32,026 nucleotides of DNA from Didymodactylos carnosus (taxonomy: Eukaryota; Rotifera; Eurotatoria; Philodinida; Philodinidae). A model generated the notes under the pieces. That model was not told the origin of the DNA and ran no database searches. It saw nothing but the letters and a program-made list of their open reading frames with translations. The translations under genes and the position numbers were made by a program. This document shows positions 14,305 to 25,444 of the stretch, piece by piece. Numbering within the stretch: position 1 is the first letter of the stretch; the number at the start of each line of letters is the position of its first letter. The DNA lies in assembly GCA_905250885.1 (NCBI GenBank), contig CAJNOQ010001406.1:1-32026 (forward strand). The letters run 5' to 3'.

Positions 14305-15653
14305 CTAAAGGGTGAGCCATAAAGAATGAACCTCTTAGTATTTTGTTTATAATTTGGTTTGGATTTGTTTCCGAGACTCGATGCTTTTTTTAAAGATGCG
14401 CTGCGAAATACTCTACAAAACCATACCTAAACTATAATTTCAGAACTTCAATCAAGAAAACTAAGCCAATTAGATGAAAGTCGAAAAAAATGTAAACTTT
14501 CTAAACTCAAAATTTTTTTCGACTTAAACTTTTTCTTCTGCTACACTCTAAAAAAAGGTATTTCAAAAAATCCTAAAAAGTATTTGCCATTTGAGAAAAG
14601 CCAAAAAAAGGTATAACCACCCGTGAAAAACGTTTAAAAGGTATAACCATTTGAATCATACCATAACTGTTTAAAAGTTTCTTATTCTTCTCAAAAAACT
14701 AATTTTCGTTTTCTAAAATACGGCTAAATTATGTTCTGTAAAACGGTTGAGGTTTCTTCATGTCACAAAAAACCCTTTCAGGTACTTTAAAATACCAAAG
14801 CAATTCAGGGTTTTTTGATTCATGGCTTTTTTGTATTCTAAAAATGTGCAAACGGGTTTTCTGATAAAAGTAAAAAACGTTTAAACAGTTATGATATGGT
14901 TCAAATGGTTATACCATTTTCAGTATTTTAAAATATCTTTTTTTTTTTTAGAGAGTACTATTTTCGCTAAAAAGTGTAGCAAAAGTGAGAATTCAGTTTA
15001 TGTTTGGTACTTTGTCCTCTTTCTCGTGGTCTGTAAAAAACTTTTTAAAACAGATAGTGTGCTCGAGAACGAAGTTACAAAAATACATCAAAAGTTGACA
15101 ACCTCCCCGTTTCCAACAATGTGCTCAATCAAAAAAGGTAAAAGATGATTGAAGTTTGATTTTGAAGTTAGATAGAAAAGAGCAATCATTTCTGATCAAA
15201 ACAAAACAAACTCGACCGAAAAAGCTTTTATTTTGATGGAGTTATGGGACTTTTACTGGAAGCACTACTATACCCAAAATTTAAAAAAATAATGAAAAAA
15301 TGCATAACAACCAATAGAAAAACTGTTTTTCGCTGTGGCTTTTGATGTGAAAAAATGTGAACTGTAGCTAAGAGATAGAGCGAAGTCTAGGCTCTAGGAC
15401 TAAATCAGTTTTTCTTACTTTCAAAACGTTAACACAAGAAATCATTTTTGAGTTTAGAAAGTTTACATTTTTTTCGACTTTCATCTAATTGGCTTAGTTT
15501 TCTTGATTGAAGTTCTGAAATTATAGTTTAGGTATGATTTTGTAGAGTATTATGCAGTGCATCTTTTAAAAAAAGCATCGAGTCTCGGAAACAAATCCAA
15601 ACCAAGTTATAAGCAAAATACTAAGAGGTTCATTCTTTATGGCCCACCGTTAG
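14305..15653. mobile_element. 1.35-kb foldback element with TA flanks, Tc1/mariner-like ends
   Basis: The left end is CTAAAGGGTGAGCCATAAAG and the right end read back is CTAACGGTGGGCCATAAAG. Each is bordered by TA (14303-14304, 15654-15655). The arms match over about 200 bp: CCTCTTAGTATTTTG, GGATTTGTTTCCGAGACTCG, CTTCAATCAAGAAAACTAAG and AATTAGATGAAAGTCGAAAA are all mirrored. The centre (about 14960-15420) has no transposase frame. Within the left half lies a second element (14544-14955). The TA duplication and the ends suggest an IS630-Tc1-mariner source; this is inference. Confidence 0.75.
14544..14955. mobile_element. nested MITE with CACTCTAAAAAAAGG ends
   Basis: The left end is CACTCTAAAAAAAGGTAT and the right end read back is CTCTCTAAAAAAA, each bordered by TA (14542-14543 and 14956-14957). 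Mirrored inner sequence includes GGTATAACCATTTGAATCAT against atggttcaaatggttatacc, and AACTGTTTAAAAG against gtttaaacagtt. It is inserted into the larger foldback at 14305-15653, so it is younger than that element. Confidence 0.72.
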
Positions 15654-17168
15654 TATTAATGGCTTTAATTAAATAATTAAAATTTTTTTTGAAAATTATT
15701 TTTAGTTATCTTATCTTATCGAATTATCTGCCAATGTGGACGAAGAACAGAATATTTTAATTTATTTTCGTTTCATAATGATTATTTTTGGAGAAAATCG
15801 CTCTTGATTAACATGTATTAATAACCATGACCTTGTTTAGTTAGTAACCATTTTCTAACCGATGAGGATCAGTTTCTCATAACTTTTAAATTTATTTTTC
15901 ATCGAATACTTTTTCTTGATCAAAAACATATTGAAACTATTTAGGTCAAAATACGTTTGTAACTCAATGAAAGAAAATATCCTGTAGTTAATCTTCAAAG
16001 ACACAACTGGGTGTACAGTTATTTGAGTAGTGTACACAAAATTTCAGATAAACATTTGTTTTATTGAGCTTTTGATTATACACCTAAGTATACCAAGAGA
16101 AGTTGAAAGACTGTAATTAATCAAAGAAATGTCCATAAAAAAGAAAGTATACAACATTTTCCTTGAACGCATTTTTTAACTTCGTAAATAAAGTTAGTGT
16201 TCATCAGATTTATGAATATTTCATTTATATTTTTATTTTTCTAGAAACAATTAGGCAATTGAATGTAACCATTGTTTTTAGTTAAATTCTGAACATATCG
16301 TTTTATTTTCAAACTTTTTTTTATTGAATCAGAGTCGAACATATTCGCTTCATGATAGGAACTGATTTTTCTTAAATATTGACGATATCGACCCCCGGGA
16401 AACACAAGTTTTATCCTGTTCATATGACTATCTCTCTACATAACTCATGACAGAAGTATCACATAATGAAGAGGTTGCATAGACCAAGTGAGATAATAAT
16501 AAAAGAGAAAAGTTTAAAACTGAAAGACCATTAGACAGCGCCCTAATTCAAATCTAAAATGTTGCTAACTGTTTTTTAGAGGAGGGTATAACTGATCGCA
16601 CAGATCTCAAGGAATCTAGTGTTTAGGTTCCGGGAGAAGTACAATTTCAACAGCGTCTACTTCTTAACGAAAGCATGACGTCATTATTAGATCAGATTTA
16701 TACCATGTGGACAAGACGAGTTTTTCGATAAACCAAAGAACTGATACATAAGACTACTTGAAAACAACAATAGCTGGTAGAAACAAACTATCTTACATAC
16801 ATTTCATACTATTTATTCAGCTTCATTTAAAACATGTGAAAAAATAAAGAGACAGACAGGTGAACGAAAACTACTTAGTCTATTACATTTCATCATTTAC
16901 ATATAATACATTTTGTCATACGAAAGACACTAAAACAAACGAGAGAAAATGTAGATATGTGTTCTATAACAAACACAGACGAATATCAGCAGCAACAACA
17001 GCAAAAAGAAACATATTTGGCCAATTTTTCTAAAACAAAGCGAAAAATGACAGGCTTGAACAAAAAAAAAAATATTAACTTGAAAATATCAGGAAAAAAA
17101 AGAAATAAAGATTATCTGACACTTTTCTATCGTAATACGGTGAAAAACAAAACAAATAAGGATCGTAT
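15654..17168. other. intergenic, no gene supported
   Basis: This is AT-rich sequence without a credible exon, tRNA or foldback. The right-hand part is the 3' side of the minus-strand gene ending at 17169. A plausible poly(A) signal for that gene is TTTATT (minus-strand AATAAA) at 16812-16817. Confidence 0.45.
16812..16817 (-). terminator. possible poly(A) signal AATAAA
   Basis: Minus-strand AATAAA lies about 350 nt past the stop codon of the charged coiled-coil gene. The hexamer is common in AT-rich DNA, so support is weak. Confidence 0.3.
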
Positions 17169-20100
17169 TCATTTTTTCTTTTTTGGTTTTGTTCTTGTTC
17201 TAGATTTTGATTTTGTTGGTGGTAAATACTCGTCTTCATCATCTTCTTCATCAATTCCATCTGAACTAATTGATAAATTAATTTTAGTTGATCGTTGATC
17301 TAACGGTGACGTAGGCGGCAGAGTGATATTTCCTATACTTAACACATTTTTTTTCTTCTTTGATTTTATTTTACGTTTTTCATCACGTTTATTTTTGCTT
17401 TTTTTTGTTGAATGATTTTTTGTTGAGTGAACAGATGGACCTTGCGTTGTGGGAGAAAGTGAAAAAAGTGATGGCAACGGTGTTTGGGATGTTTTTATTT
17501 TTGTTGTTGTCCGATGATGGTGATGATGTCTGTGGTGATGTGAAGAATGACCTTTTGATTTTGAAGCTGCCAAACGAGCGATCAACGGATCATCGTGAAG
17601 AAGCCGCATTTCCGATGGACATATACCTAAAATGAAATGTAAAAGTATATAATTTATCTATCAGATTTCATTCGATTCTGATTTGAAGGATTGCAAAGTG
17701 TGAGAAAATATCCTTCGAACAGCTAAATATTTTTAATTTAGTTATCAGCCGTAATACACCAACTATAAAACATTCATTTAACTCATAAACTGGAAACAAT
17801 CTATAATTCATACTAACATTCGACAGTATAAAATATTCGCTAAAAACAAAATGATATTTCTTACTTTTCTTATTTTCTTCAACAAATTCATATGTATCAA
17901 TAATTCCACTTTGTTGTTGTTGAGACTGTGGAATATTAGCGACAACAATTGGTACTTTTGATATATTAACACGTGTTTGTTTTTTATTATTAACAAGTAT
18001 TTTGTCAAAAAATCGTTGAGTATTTATCATTGGTTGTTCATGCTGTCGTTTATGATTGAACAGAGGTGGCAACGGAGGAATGGGTGGATGTAGTTTACGC
18101 TTCTTACGAATGACGATTGGTGATGAACAGAGCAGCAAGGGATCGTCAATATTCTTTAGAAAAAAAACATAACAGAGCAGTTTAAATTTAATTATCATAT
18201 CACATCCTTTAATCCGAAACTTACAAATGAAATATTAGTCATATTAGTTATATTTCCGAATGTTTTATTAACCATTTTTTGTTGATGAACAATTGTATCA
18301 TTGATATCGAATAATCGATCATCAGATGGCGGTGATTTTCTTCTAGAAGAACAAATGTGCTATAAAGTGATGTTGATCAAGAGAATGTTTATACGTACAC
18401 AATATTGACCGGTGATGGTGAAATAGTTTGTGTTTGTGGTTGAGTTGGAGTAATAATGACATCCGTCTGAAATATAACAATAAGTTGTCAGTAGCTGACA
18501 AAGACTGAGTTTTTGAAGAAAGCATTTTTTTTATTTAGTTTTTGAAGAACGTGCATGTATTTAGTGGATAAAATAATAGAGGTAGTTGTGAAGAAAAATA
18601 TATTACCTGAGGCAATACTGGTAGTGAGAATTCTTGCCGTTGTTCTTCTTCAACAGGGAACATATCATATTTAAATATCTGTTGATCACTTGCTAAAAAA
18701 ATAAAAGGCGAACAAATCATTTTACAATCGAAAAATGACACTCTTCTTACTGTTTTGACTTTAAAAATGAAGCACGAGACGCAAAACAAGATGAGAAACG
18801 TTACACTTACAAACGACGGTCTTCGGTGTTTCTTCAACTGGAATGATTTCAATTGGACCATCCTGTTTATCAAATTTATCGTTGATTAGATCGACTGGTA
18901 AATCGGATCGATAATCATTTTCTACACAAAATACTTCCGGTTTTTAAATGATTGAATATTATAATATTGCCAATATTTACCTCTTAATATTGGAATCATT
19001 ACATCGTCTGGTAAATCATTATCCACAGGCACAACTATAGAGACTAAAGAAACTACAATTAATAAATATTTTTATATTGATTTCATCTCAAGTACTCACT
19101 ATCAGGTAACGACATGACAACGTTGTTTTGTCCTATTTCGACTGAAAAAAACGAAAAAGAATAGTAGAGAATAGTAGTTACAACGGTCAAAGATTCTCAG
19201 AATATTTCCCAGCCATGAGTATACGGTACTAAATAATGGGAAATCAAAAAACTTATACATCAAAGAAAAGGAAGATGGCACACAAAAATGGCTATGATTT
19301 CCTTTTCATTGTATTACGTTTGTTTAACCACACAACTCACGCGGATCGAATGGTAAAGGTTCAGAATTAAATGATTGCTGAATTTGTCTTGCGGATATCT
19401 GTTGTTTCATATGCGAACAATTTAATGGAGAAATTGGTACTTGATTGCTTTCTTGCATATGATTCGTTGTCTCAACTAATGGTAGTGATGAGTGGATTGA
19501 ATGATGACATTGTTTAATTTCTGGTTTCAGTTGTTTAGACATTTCAATTGCTCGCTGTTGTCTCTCTTTTTCTTGCTCTTCTTCCTTTTCTTGTTTTAAT
19601 TTCTCTTCGATTTCTCGTTGTTGTTGCTCAAATGCTGCTTTTCGTTGTTCAAATTGTTGTTGACGTTCCAACGCTCGTTGTTCATTTTCTTGCTGTCGTT
19701 TTTTCAGTTGATCTTGATGTCGACGTCTCTGTTCAATACGCTGTTCAATTTTTTGCCTCATTGCTTCTTCTTTCTCTTTTTGCAGTTTTAATTCCTGTTC
19801 ACGCTGTAAATGTTGTTCACGTTCAAATTCTTCTTTTTTTCGCTGTTCTTCTAAAATTTGTTGCTCTTCAATTTTCCGTCGCATCTCTTCTTCCCGCTGA
19901 TATTTTAATTTTTGTTCATTCTCTCGTTCTGCTTCTTCATGTTGACGTTTTTTCTCTACTTCCAATTGTTGTTGTTTTCTTAATGCTTCATCTTGTCGTT
20001 GTTTTTCATCGGTTGCTTTACGTTTAATTTCTTTTACTTCTTCATTATACCGTTCATTTGTTGTTCTTGAATAAATTTCACCAATAATTACTTTTGGTTT

Positions 20101-21022
20101 TAAACGCTTCAGTTTCCGTTGCGATTTACTAAATTGATTCAACGTTGTTGCAATTTTATCATTGCATTTGTTTACACACTGATGAATTTTCTAAGAAAGA
20201 GAAAAGAGCATGTTCGACATTTCAGTTTCTCAAGAAAACAAATGAACTGTCGGTTTATTGCAGGATTATATCTGTTTGAGTCCGACTGTTATAACATATG
20301 GTTATGACACCGTTGTTCGCTGAAAGTTTAGTGGAAACTGGCTCCCCTTGAAATCATAGAGTATATGAATAATTTCATAGAAATTTTCTCGACAGAAAAA
20401 ACCTGATAACATTACATTGGCTAGATTGCAGTATTTAAAAGACTTCTATTTTCTGGACAACAAAATGTTTCTTCCAGCACACGCAGCTGTTCATGATCAC
20501 TAAAAGAAAAGTATCCATCTATTTTTCAAAGAATAATTTAATCCTTTTCTATCGATAACTGAATTTAAAAATGAATTTTCAATAACTAAGTGTCAAACAA
20601 TTAGAATTCATCTCTAATTGCATTTCTTATCCTTCAAGTACAATTCGATCCTCAATTGAACAGAATTTATACGCAGCTTACATGATCAATTTTCGTAAAA
20701 TAAGATGATAAATGATTCTCATCATTATTAATTATTGGTGGTAGTTGTAAATTCTGTATACATTGCCATATTTTACCATCAATCAAATCAATTTCATATA
20801 ATTTTTTTATACATCGATTTGTTCGTTTTTTATTTTCATTTGTTACTTTACTATAAGCGTTCAAATAACGTTCTAAACAAAATAACCAACGAGATTAAAG
20901 GAAGCAAATAATACTATACAAAACTTACCTCTACATTTTTTTAACAATGATGGTTGCAACGGTTTTATGTTGCCAAATGATTGATCAGATAAATTTAATC
21001 CATCTGTGACAGCATTAGACAT
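17169..21022 (-). CDS. 789-residue charged protein with long ER/K helix, 11 exons
   Basis: I do not recognise the protein. Exons (minus): 21022-20929, 20872-20682, 20190-19341, 19141-19100, 19043-18981, 18921-18811, 18692-18607, 18466-18399, 18342-18225, 18153-17865, 17626-17169. They total 2370 nt, exactly 789 codons plus stop, all with GT-AG junctions. Residues 1-110 look helical and mixed. Residues about 140-315 are an almost unbroken E/K/R/Q run, typical of a single alpha-helix or coiled coil. Residues 330-640 are low-complexity with Pro-rich patches (PPIPPLPPL). The last exon holds a conserved-looking PSEMRLLHDDPLIARLAASK segment, a His tract (about 664-678), a basic stretch (KKSKNKRDEKRKIKSKKKK) that could be a nuclear signal, and an acidic EEDDEDE near the end. 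A nuclear structural or chromatin-associated role is a guess. INCENP was considered because of its helix, but no IN-box is present. Start: first ATG, SNAVTDGLNL. Confidence 0.8.
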
Positions 21023-22100
21023 TTACAAAGTAAGATCTGCAAGCTAGTCAAGACCTTTATTTCTCTAAAAAAAAATCCTACAAAATTGCATCTGATAAAG
21101 TGGCTTGAGTTGTGTAAGATCTGTGTAAATGTTTGTAGAAATAGGAATATAATCAGGATAAACAGGAGCCTCCTCATGAGGTTCTTTTTTGGTTGATCGG
21201 CTAATCGATCCGTCACAGCTCATGGCCATTGGAGAGAAAACTACGATTTCATGGTGCACAATCGCTATTGCTATTTTTTTAACTTGGATAGTCTACTGCG
21301 CATCAATGGACGATTAATGAAATGGGAGTCAAGATGATTCCGAGAACTACTTGATATTTCATCAGAAAAAGTGTCCAAGGACTCTTCGTTTATTCCGTCA
21401 ATTTTAGCAATCAATTCTTTCCGCAAAAAAATAGTTACACTCTAATCTTTTAAAACTTCGAGTTTTCATATTATGAAACAACCGAAATCGTAAAGATGTT
21501 CGAGTACTTTTTTTGTGCTAATTTGACATCAAAATTACGGTTTTATAAAATCTTTCGCTACCACTCTTTTCCTACTCCACACTTATTTTTAGACATCTAA
21601 TCCTTTTGAATTACTGCCATGTTTAATGAGTAGTTGTAGATTATTTGACAGAACAGAAACCTTTCTCTTACTTCTCAAGCGGCCAGTTATTAACCAATAA
21701 CTTTCTACATATAGCCTTTTCGTGCTTTACATCTTACTACAAAATTATTTTATATTCGGTATATTCATATTTGAATGAAATTGAACTGAACACTTCTTTT
21801 CTTTTGTTCTTTCAGGTATATGTGAATAACTTCTGTGTATCAGACACCATATGGAGCTGGTATCGATTTGCACGAAGTGACCTCTTCGACTGTTATTAAG
21901 TTGACAAATCTTTTCAAAATATACAAGAACTTTAGTTGAGCCAGAAAATCATAATTCTGCCATAGTTCCGTGTATCTCACTAGTCATAGTTTTAGCTTTA
22001 AAATCACGCGAAGAACGAGTCTTTGATCTAGACAAGCTGGAATGATCATGAACAGCTATATCTGCAGCTCTTGCATCGAAGCTAGCGACTTATTTTGAGT

Positions 22101-22127
22101 ACATATATATATATATATATGTATATA
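22101..22127. repeat. (AT)n microsatellite
   Basis: An alternating AT run is interrupted once by a G near its 3' end. Confidence 0.9.
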
Positions 22128-22309
22128 GTAGCCTTATGATGTTTGTGTTAAAAAAAAAGGGTGCGCTTTGACGTTTTCATTGGTCTAAAACCTAGCCTGT
22201 TATATTCATCAGTGCGATGTCGAGAAAGCTTTATTGCTTATTTTTGCCTGAAAGCGTCAAAATCCGATGTCAATTGACGTAGGAGAATTGACAAAATCCA
22301 GGTCAAAGA

Positions 22310-22545
22310 ATGTTACTGTAAGATCTTATAAGATTCTTGTACGATTTCGTCTGATTTGGTAAGATTGTTATAACAATTCGTGAGATTCTGTAAGAAACAT
22401 AGAAGCTGATTTTTGATATAAGATCTTGTAGGAGATTTTGTAAGATTCTTGTATGATTTTTGTAAGAGGAATCCGTTTCTATAATTTTCCGTAAGATTTT
22501 ATATGATCTTGTATGATCTTGATCTGATTTTCTGATCTGCGAAGG
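22310..22545. repeat. degenerate TGTAAGATTCT tandem-like repeats
   Basis: About fifteen variants of TGTAAGATTCT/GTATGATCTTG occur over 235 bp, all in the same orientation, for example GTAAGATCTTATAAGATTCT, GTAAGATTCTTGTATGATT and TTATATGATCTTGTATGATC. Spacing is irregular (about 10-20 nt). There are no clear terminal repeats and no supported coding. It resembles a decayed minisatellite or the motif-rich MITEs seen at 8.5-12.3 kb. Confidence 0.65.
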
Positions 22546-23020
22546 GTCTATCAATTTGAACAAAACAACCTGTGCAAAATAACAATATTACAGTAATAAA
22601 AGGCGAATTTTTCTCCTCTTCAAGGAGATAAAATACTTTTCCGGTAATATTCAGTGAATTGCTTTATAAATGTTAAATTTTAAGCGCAAATTTAACAAAA
22701 AGCAGTTTTTTAATAGCGACATCTGAAAGATTTTATTTTCTCCAAATTTATGAAAAATGGATGACTCAATATTTGATGAATCAAAACTATTTTTAAGACT
22801 GGACGATCGTTGACAGCTTTGGCAATAAAGATTGACAGTTAAAGGGAATAAGTATCCAGATGAGATCGTTCATCCATCCGTCTTGTATATCATCATGACT
22901 ATCTTTATCTTTTCTTTGTTCTCAAAAATCATTGAAAACACTGTTTAAGTACTCTGATAAATGTTAAGGAGATATATTATTTAACAGTATCAGTTATATG
23001 TATTTTTCTTATATTGAAAG

Positions 23021-23626
23021 ATGCCAAAATATTATTGTGATTACTGTGATACATATCTTACACATGACTCACCATCTGTTCGGAAAACGCATTGTCAAGG
23101 GCGAAAACACAAAGAAAACGTTCGAGATTATTATCAGAAATGGATGGAAGAACAAGGTAAATACTTTCTTCCCATTTTGTAAATATTTAGTAGCTAATCG
23201 ATATACTTTTCTATTTGTAGCTCAACGATTAGTGAGTTAATGTTCGAAACGGATTAGATTTGCAGAAAATATATAAAATGAATATCTCATGTTTAGATTG
23301 ATCAAACAACAGCAGCATTTAAATCTGGCAAATTACAATCAAATCCGTTTAGTAATAGTGGCCCAGGTGGTGCTTCAAATCTCGCAATGCATGGCAATCG
23401 TTCACTAATTACTTCTCAAATTCAGCCTCCTCGAAATGGTATGCCTATGATGGCTATGCCACCATGGTTTCAATTACCGCTCGGTATGAGAACGTTAGGA
23501 CCACCACCCACAATGCCATTGCAAATGCAGATGAGGCCACCAATGCCACCTGGTATGACACTACCATCAGGAATTGTACCAGCACAAATTCCTCTTCCTC
23601 CTCAACAGTTACAACAAACAACTTAA
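23021..23626 (+). CDS. SNRPC: U1 small nuclear ribonucleoprotein C
   Basis: U1C stabilises pairing between U1 snRNA and 5' splice sites in the spliceosome. Three exons (23021-23156, 23221-23231, 23297-23626) total 477 nt, giving 158 residues, against 159 in human. The N-terminus [20 protein letters not shown] and the following RKTHC...[15 protein letters not shown] are near-identical to the conserved U1C matrin-type zinc finger, with Cys6, Cys9, His24 and His30 as zinc ligands. The second exon is only 11 nt and supplies the A-Q-R-L join before IDQTTAAF. The C-terminal half is Pro/Met-rich ([19 protein letters not shown]), as in animal U1C. The introns are 64 and 65 nt. It is intact and likely expressed. 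Confidence 0.97.
23221..23231 (+). other. 11-nt microexon of SNRPC
   Basis: CTCAACGATTA lies between ttgtag and GTGAGT. Joined to exon 1 (ending in G) it gives Ala-Gln-Arg-Leu, matching the EEQAQxLID stretch conserved in U1C. Skipping it would break the frame. Confidence 0.88.
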
Positions 23627-23717
23627 TAATACAATAAATTGATCATCTAGTCATTTTTCTTCTTTTTACCTTGTCCATTTTATGTATATATTGTTCAATG
23701 TTGAACGCTATTAGCTA

Positions 23718-23723
23718 AATAAA
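23718..23723 (+). terminator. poly(A) signal AATAAA for SNRPC
   Basis: AATAAA lies 92 nt past the stop codon, followed by an A-rich then T-rich stretch. Confidence 0.6.
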
Positions 23724-23729
23724 CTGTTT

Positions 23730-24430
23730 TGAACAAACAAAAAAAAATTTCTTTTTATGAAATGTGTGTGCGCTTGTAGAAAAATAGTTCTGAACTAAAG
23801 AGTAAAAAGAGACATTCTATTATCCGTCGAGTATTCTGTAGTGTTGAGATCCTGCTACGAGGATCTCACAGAAAACCATCATATCATCATACGACTCTCT
23901 ATAGAAAACCTGATTTGTTTTGATCTTTTACTTTTGAATCTTGACATTATTGTTTTTCGTTTCACTCTGTCTATTAGTCTCGTCTGTTTTTGCCTCATAG
24001 CATACATCTGACATTTCTTCTTTGTCTTTCCAATGTGAACAGTCTTCAGCATGAGTTTTCTTGTAGACGGTCAGACTGTTAGAGTTTGATCGTCTAAAAA
24101 ACAATATACAACTCCGAGATGATTTCGACAAAAAAAATTCACTTGAATAAATATTCGGATAGCAAAAAAATATGCAAAACATAGTTACGTTAAATAGAAA
24201 AAATAAATTGACTGTTTAACCGTAGTAGAGAAACAGAGATTCGCATTATTTACTATTGAAGCAGTAATAATAGAAGAATAAAGAAATATGAGTTGTTCCC
24301 AGATCAATCGAACGACGAAGAAAAAGAAGAGATAAAGAGATCTAGTAGCAGTAACAGTAAGAGATTGACTTCGTTTTAATACACAAAAAAAAGCAAGAAA
24401 ACTGAGAAGAAATGTTTTTAATTTTTTCTC
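23730..24430. other. convergent 3' intergenic region
   Basis: This lies between the 3' ends of SNRPC (plus) and the PPxY membrane protein gene (minus). Minus-strand open stretches here are untranslated sequence; no domain is visible. A small inverted repeat (GAGATCCT / AGGATCTC, 23848-23868) is present. Confidence 0.45.
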
Positions 24431-24436
24431 TTTATT
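24431..24436 (-). terminator. possible poly(A) signal AATAAA
   Basis: Minus-strand AATAAA lies about 20 nt past the stop of the PPxY protein gene. It would give a very short 3' untranslated region, so another site further on is possible. Confidence 0.4.
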
Positions 24437-24455
24437 CATGAAGTATGATTGTTTA

Positions 24456-25373
24456 CTAAACATAAGCAGGTGGTGGAGTAGATTGTGCTACACTTTGTTC
24501 ATATTGAGGCGGTGATATTCGTGATAATAATGGTGTCAATACTTCAACAAGAGTACCACTACTTTCACTACCATCAAGTTGATTATCATAATTTTTTATT
24601 TTAAATAAAATAGTTGTGGTTATCGGTTTTGTATCATCGGCCGTTGTTGTGATTTGTTGTTGTTGTTGAACTGCTAAACGTTGTTGCTGTTGTTGTCGAA
24701 GATAACATATTACTATTCGATGTAAAACGTATAATAATAGAAGAATACATAGGATATAACAGACAACAAAAAAATAAAATAAAAATAAACAATCATCATC
24801 CTCTTCTACAGGCGCTGAATTAATAACTGACGAATCTTTTTGCATGTCTTTATCAGTAATCGTTAGTAGTTTGTTTAAATTTGATTGTTTTAACAAATTA
24901 TTGTCAAATATTTTATCTAAACGAAGCGCAACGTAACAAAATAATTATAATTTTGTATGTGTGTGTGTGTGAAGCATACAAAATCGATTACCTTTTTTTT
25001 CATCGTTGTGTTTTTGATCGAGCAAATGTTGTATTGCAAGTGGCGTTAATAATGCGTTTTGTGCAACAACATCTCCACTCTTGTCTACATCAATATCACT
25101 GGGTGTTTTATTTTCGTTTTTAATACGAAGTGTTTGAATAATAATTCGTAATATATGTTGTGATAAATTGACAATATATGAGACAATCGTTGGATAGAAT
25201 GTATGGCCATCTGACTTGTCATTTTGGTCTTCAATTTCTTGTGAATGGTATATTGATAGTGAATTATTCTTGTCACTATCACTACCACTAATAAATGCAT
25301 TGATAATTGTTGTTGAACATCCTTTCACAGTTAATAAAATAAAAAACAATTTAGTAAAATGTTGATTAAACAT
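24456..25373 (-). CDS. single-pass membrane protein with two PPxY motifs
   Basis: Two exons (25373-24992 and 24916-24456; 75-nt intron) give 843 nt, 280 residues plus stop. The N-terminus (FTKLFFILLTV followed by KGCST) looks like a signal peptide, then a Ser/Asp-rich outer region of about 145 residues with two N-glycosylation-type sites (NNS, NLS). A strong hydrophobic span at about residues 170-192 follows an acidic EEDDD. The cytoplasmic tail has two poly-Gln runs, then SPPQYEQS (PPQY 263-266) and ends TPPPAYV (PPAY 276-279). PPxY motifs bind WW domains, especially NEDD4-type ubiquitin ligases, so regulated endocytosis or adaptor binding is inferred. I do not recognise the ectodomain. Type I topology follows from the signal peptide. 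Confidence 0.75.
24955..24972. repeat. (TG)n microsatellite in the intron
   Basis: A short TG run lies inside the only intron of the PPxY membrane protein gene. Confidence 0.85.
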
Positions 25374-25420
25374 TTGAAAAAAGTATTTTATTTAGTTTTT
25401 AATAATAAACTAGAGAATTA

Positions 25421-25444
25421 GAGAGAGAGAGAGAGAGAGAGAGA
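25421..25444. repeat. (GA)n microsatellite
   Basis: A perfect GA run lies 48 bp upstream of the PPxY protein start codon, so in its promoter or 5' untranslated region (a CT run on the coding strand). Confidence 0.9.

Larger units (their letters stand above)
21023..23020. other. 2-kb divergent intergenic region
   Basis: This separates the minus-strand charged-protein gene from plus-strand U1C and should hold both promoters. An AT dinucleotide run and a TGTAAGATT-type repeat are listed separately. A 84-codon frame at 21645-21899 has no family features and is not called. Confidence 0.5.

Noticed and set aside
19548-20027. 159-codon plus-strand open frame opposite the charged protein
   Set aside because: It is a shadow of the E/K/Q-rich exon, whose reverse complement is naturally rich in Leu/Val codons and free of stops.
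17169-21022. Identification of the charged protein as INCENP or CAF-1 p150
   Set aside because: The long charged helix is compatible, but neither the IN-box nor the CAF-1 acidic domain is visible and the helix is too N-terminal.
21645-21899. 84-codon plus-strand frame in the divergent intergenic region
   Set aside because: It is hydrophobic but with no family features, and AT-rich sequence easily gives such a frame by chance.
24185-24463. 92-codon minus-strand frame
   Set aside because: It lies downstream of the PPxY protein stop, in likely 3' untranslated sequence, and shows no protein-like pattern.
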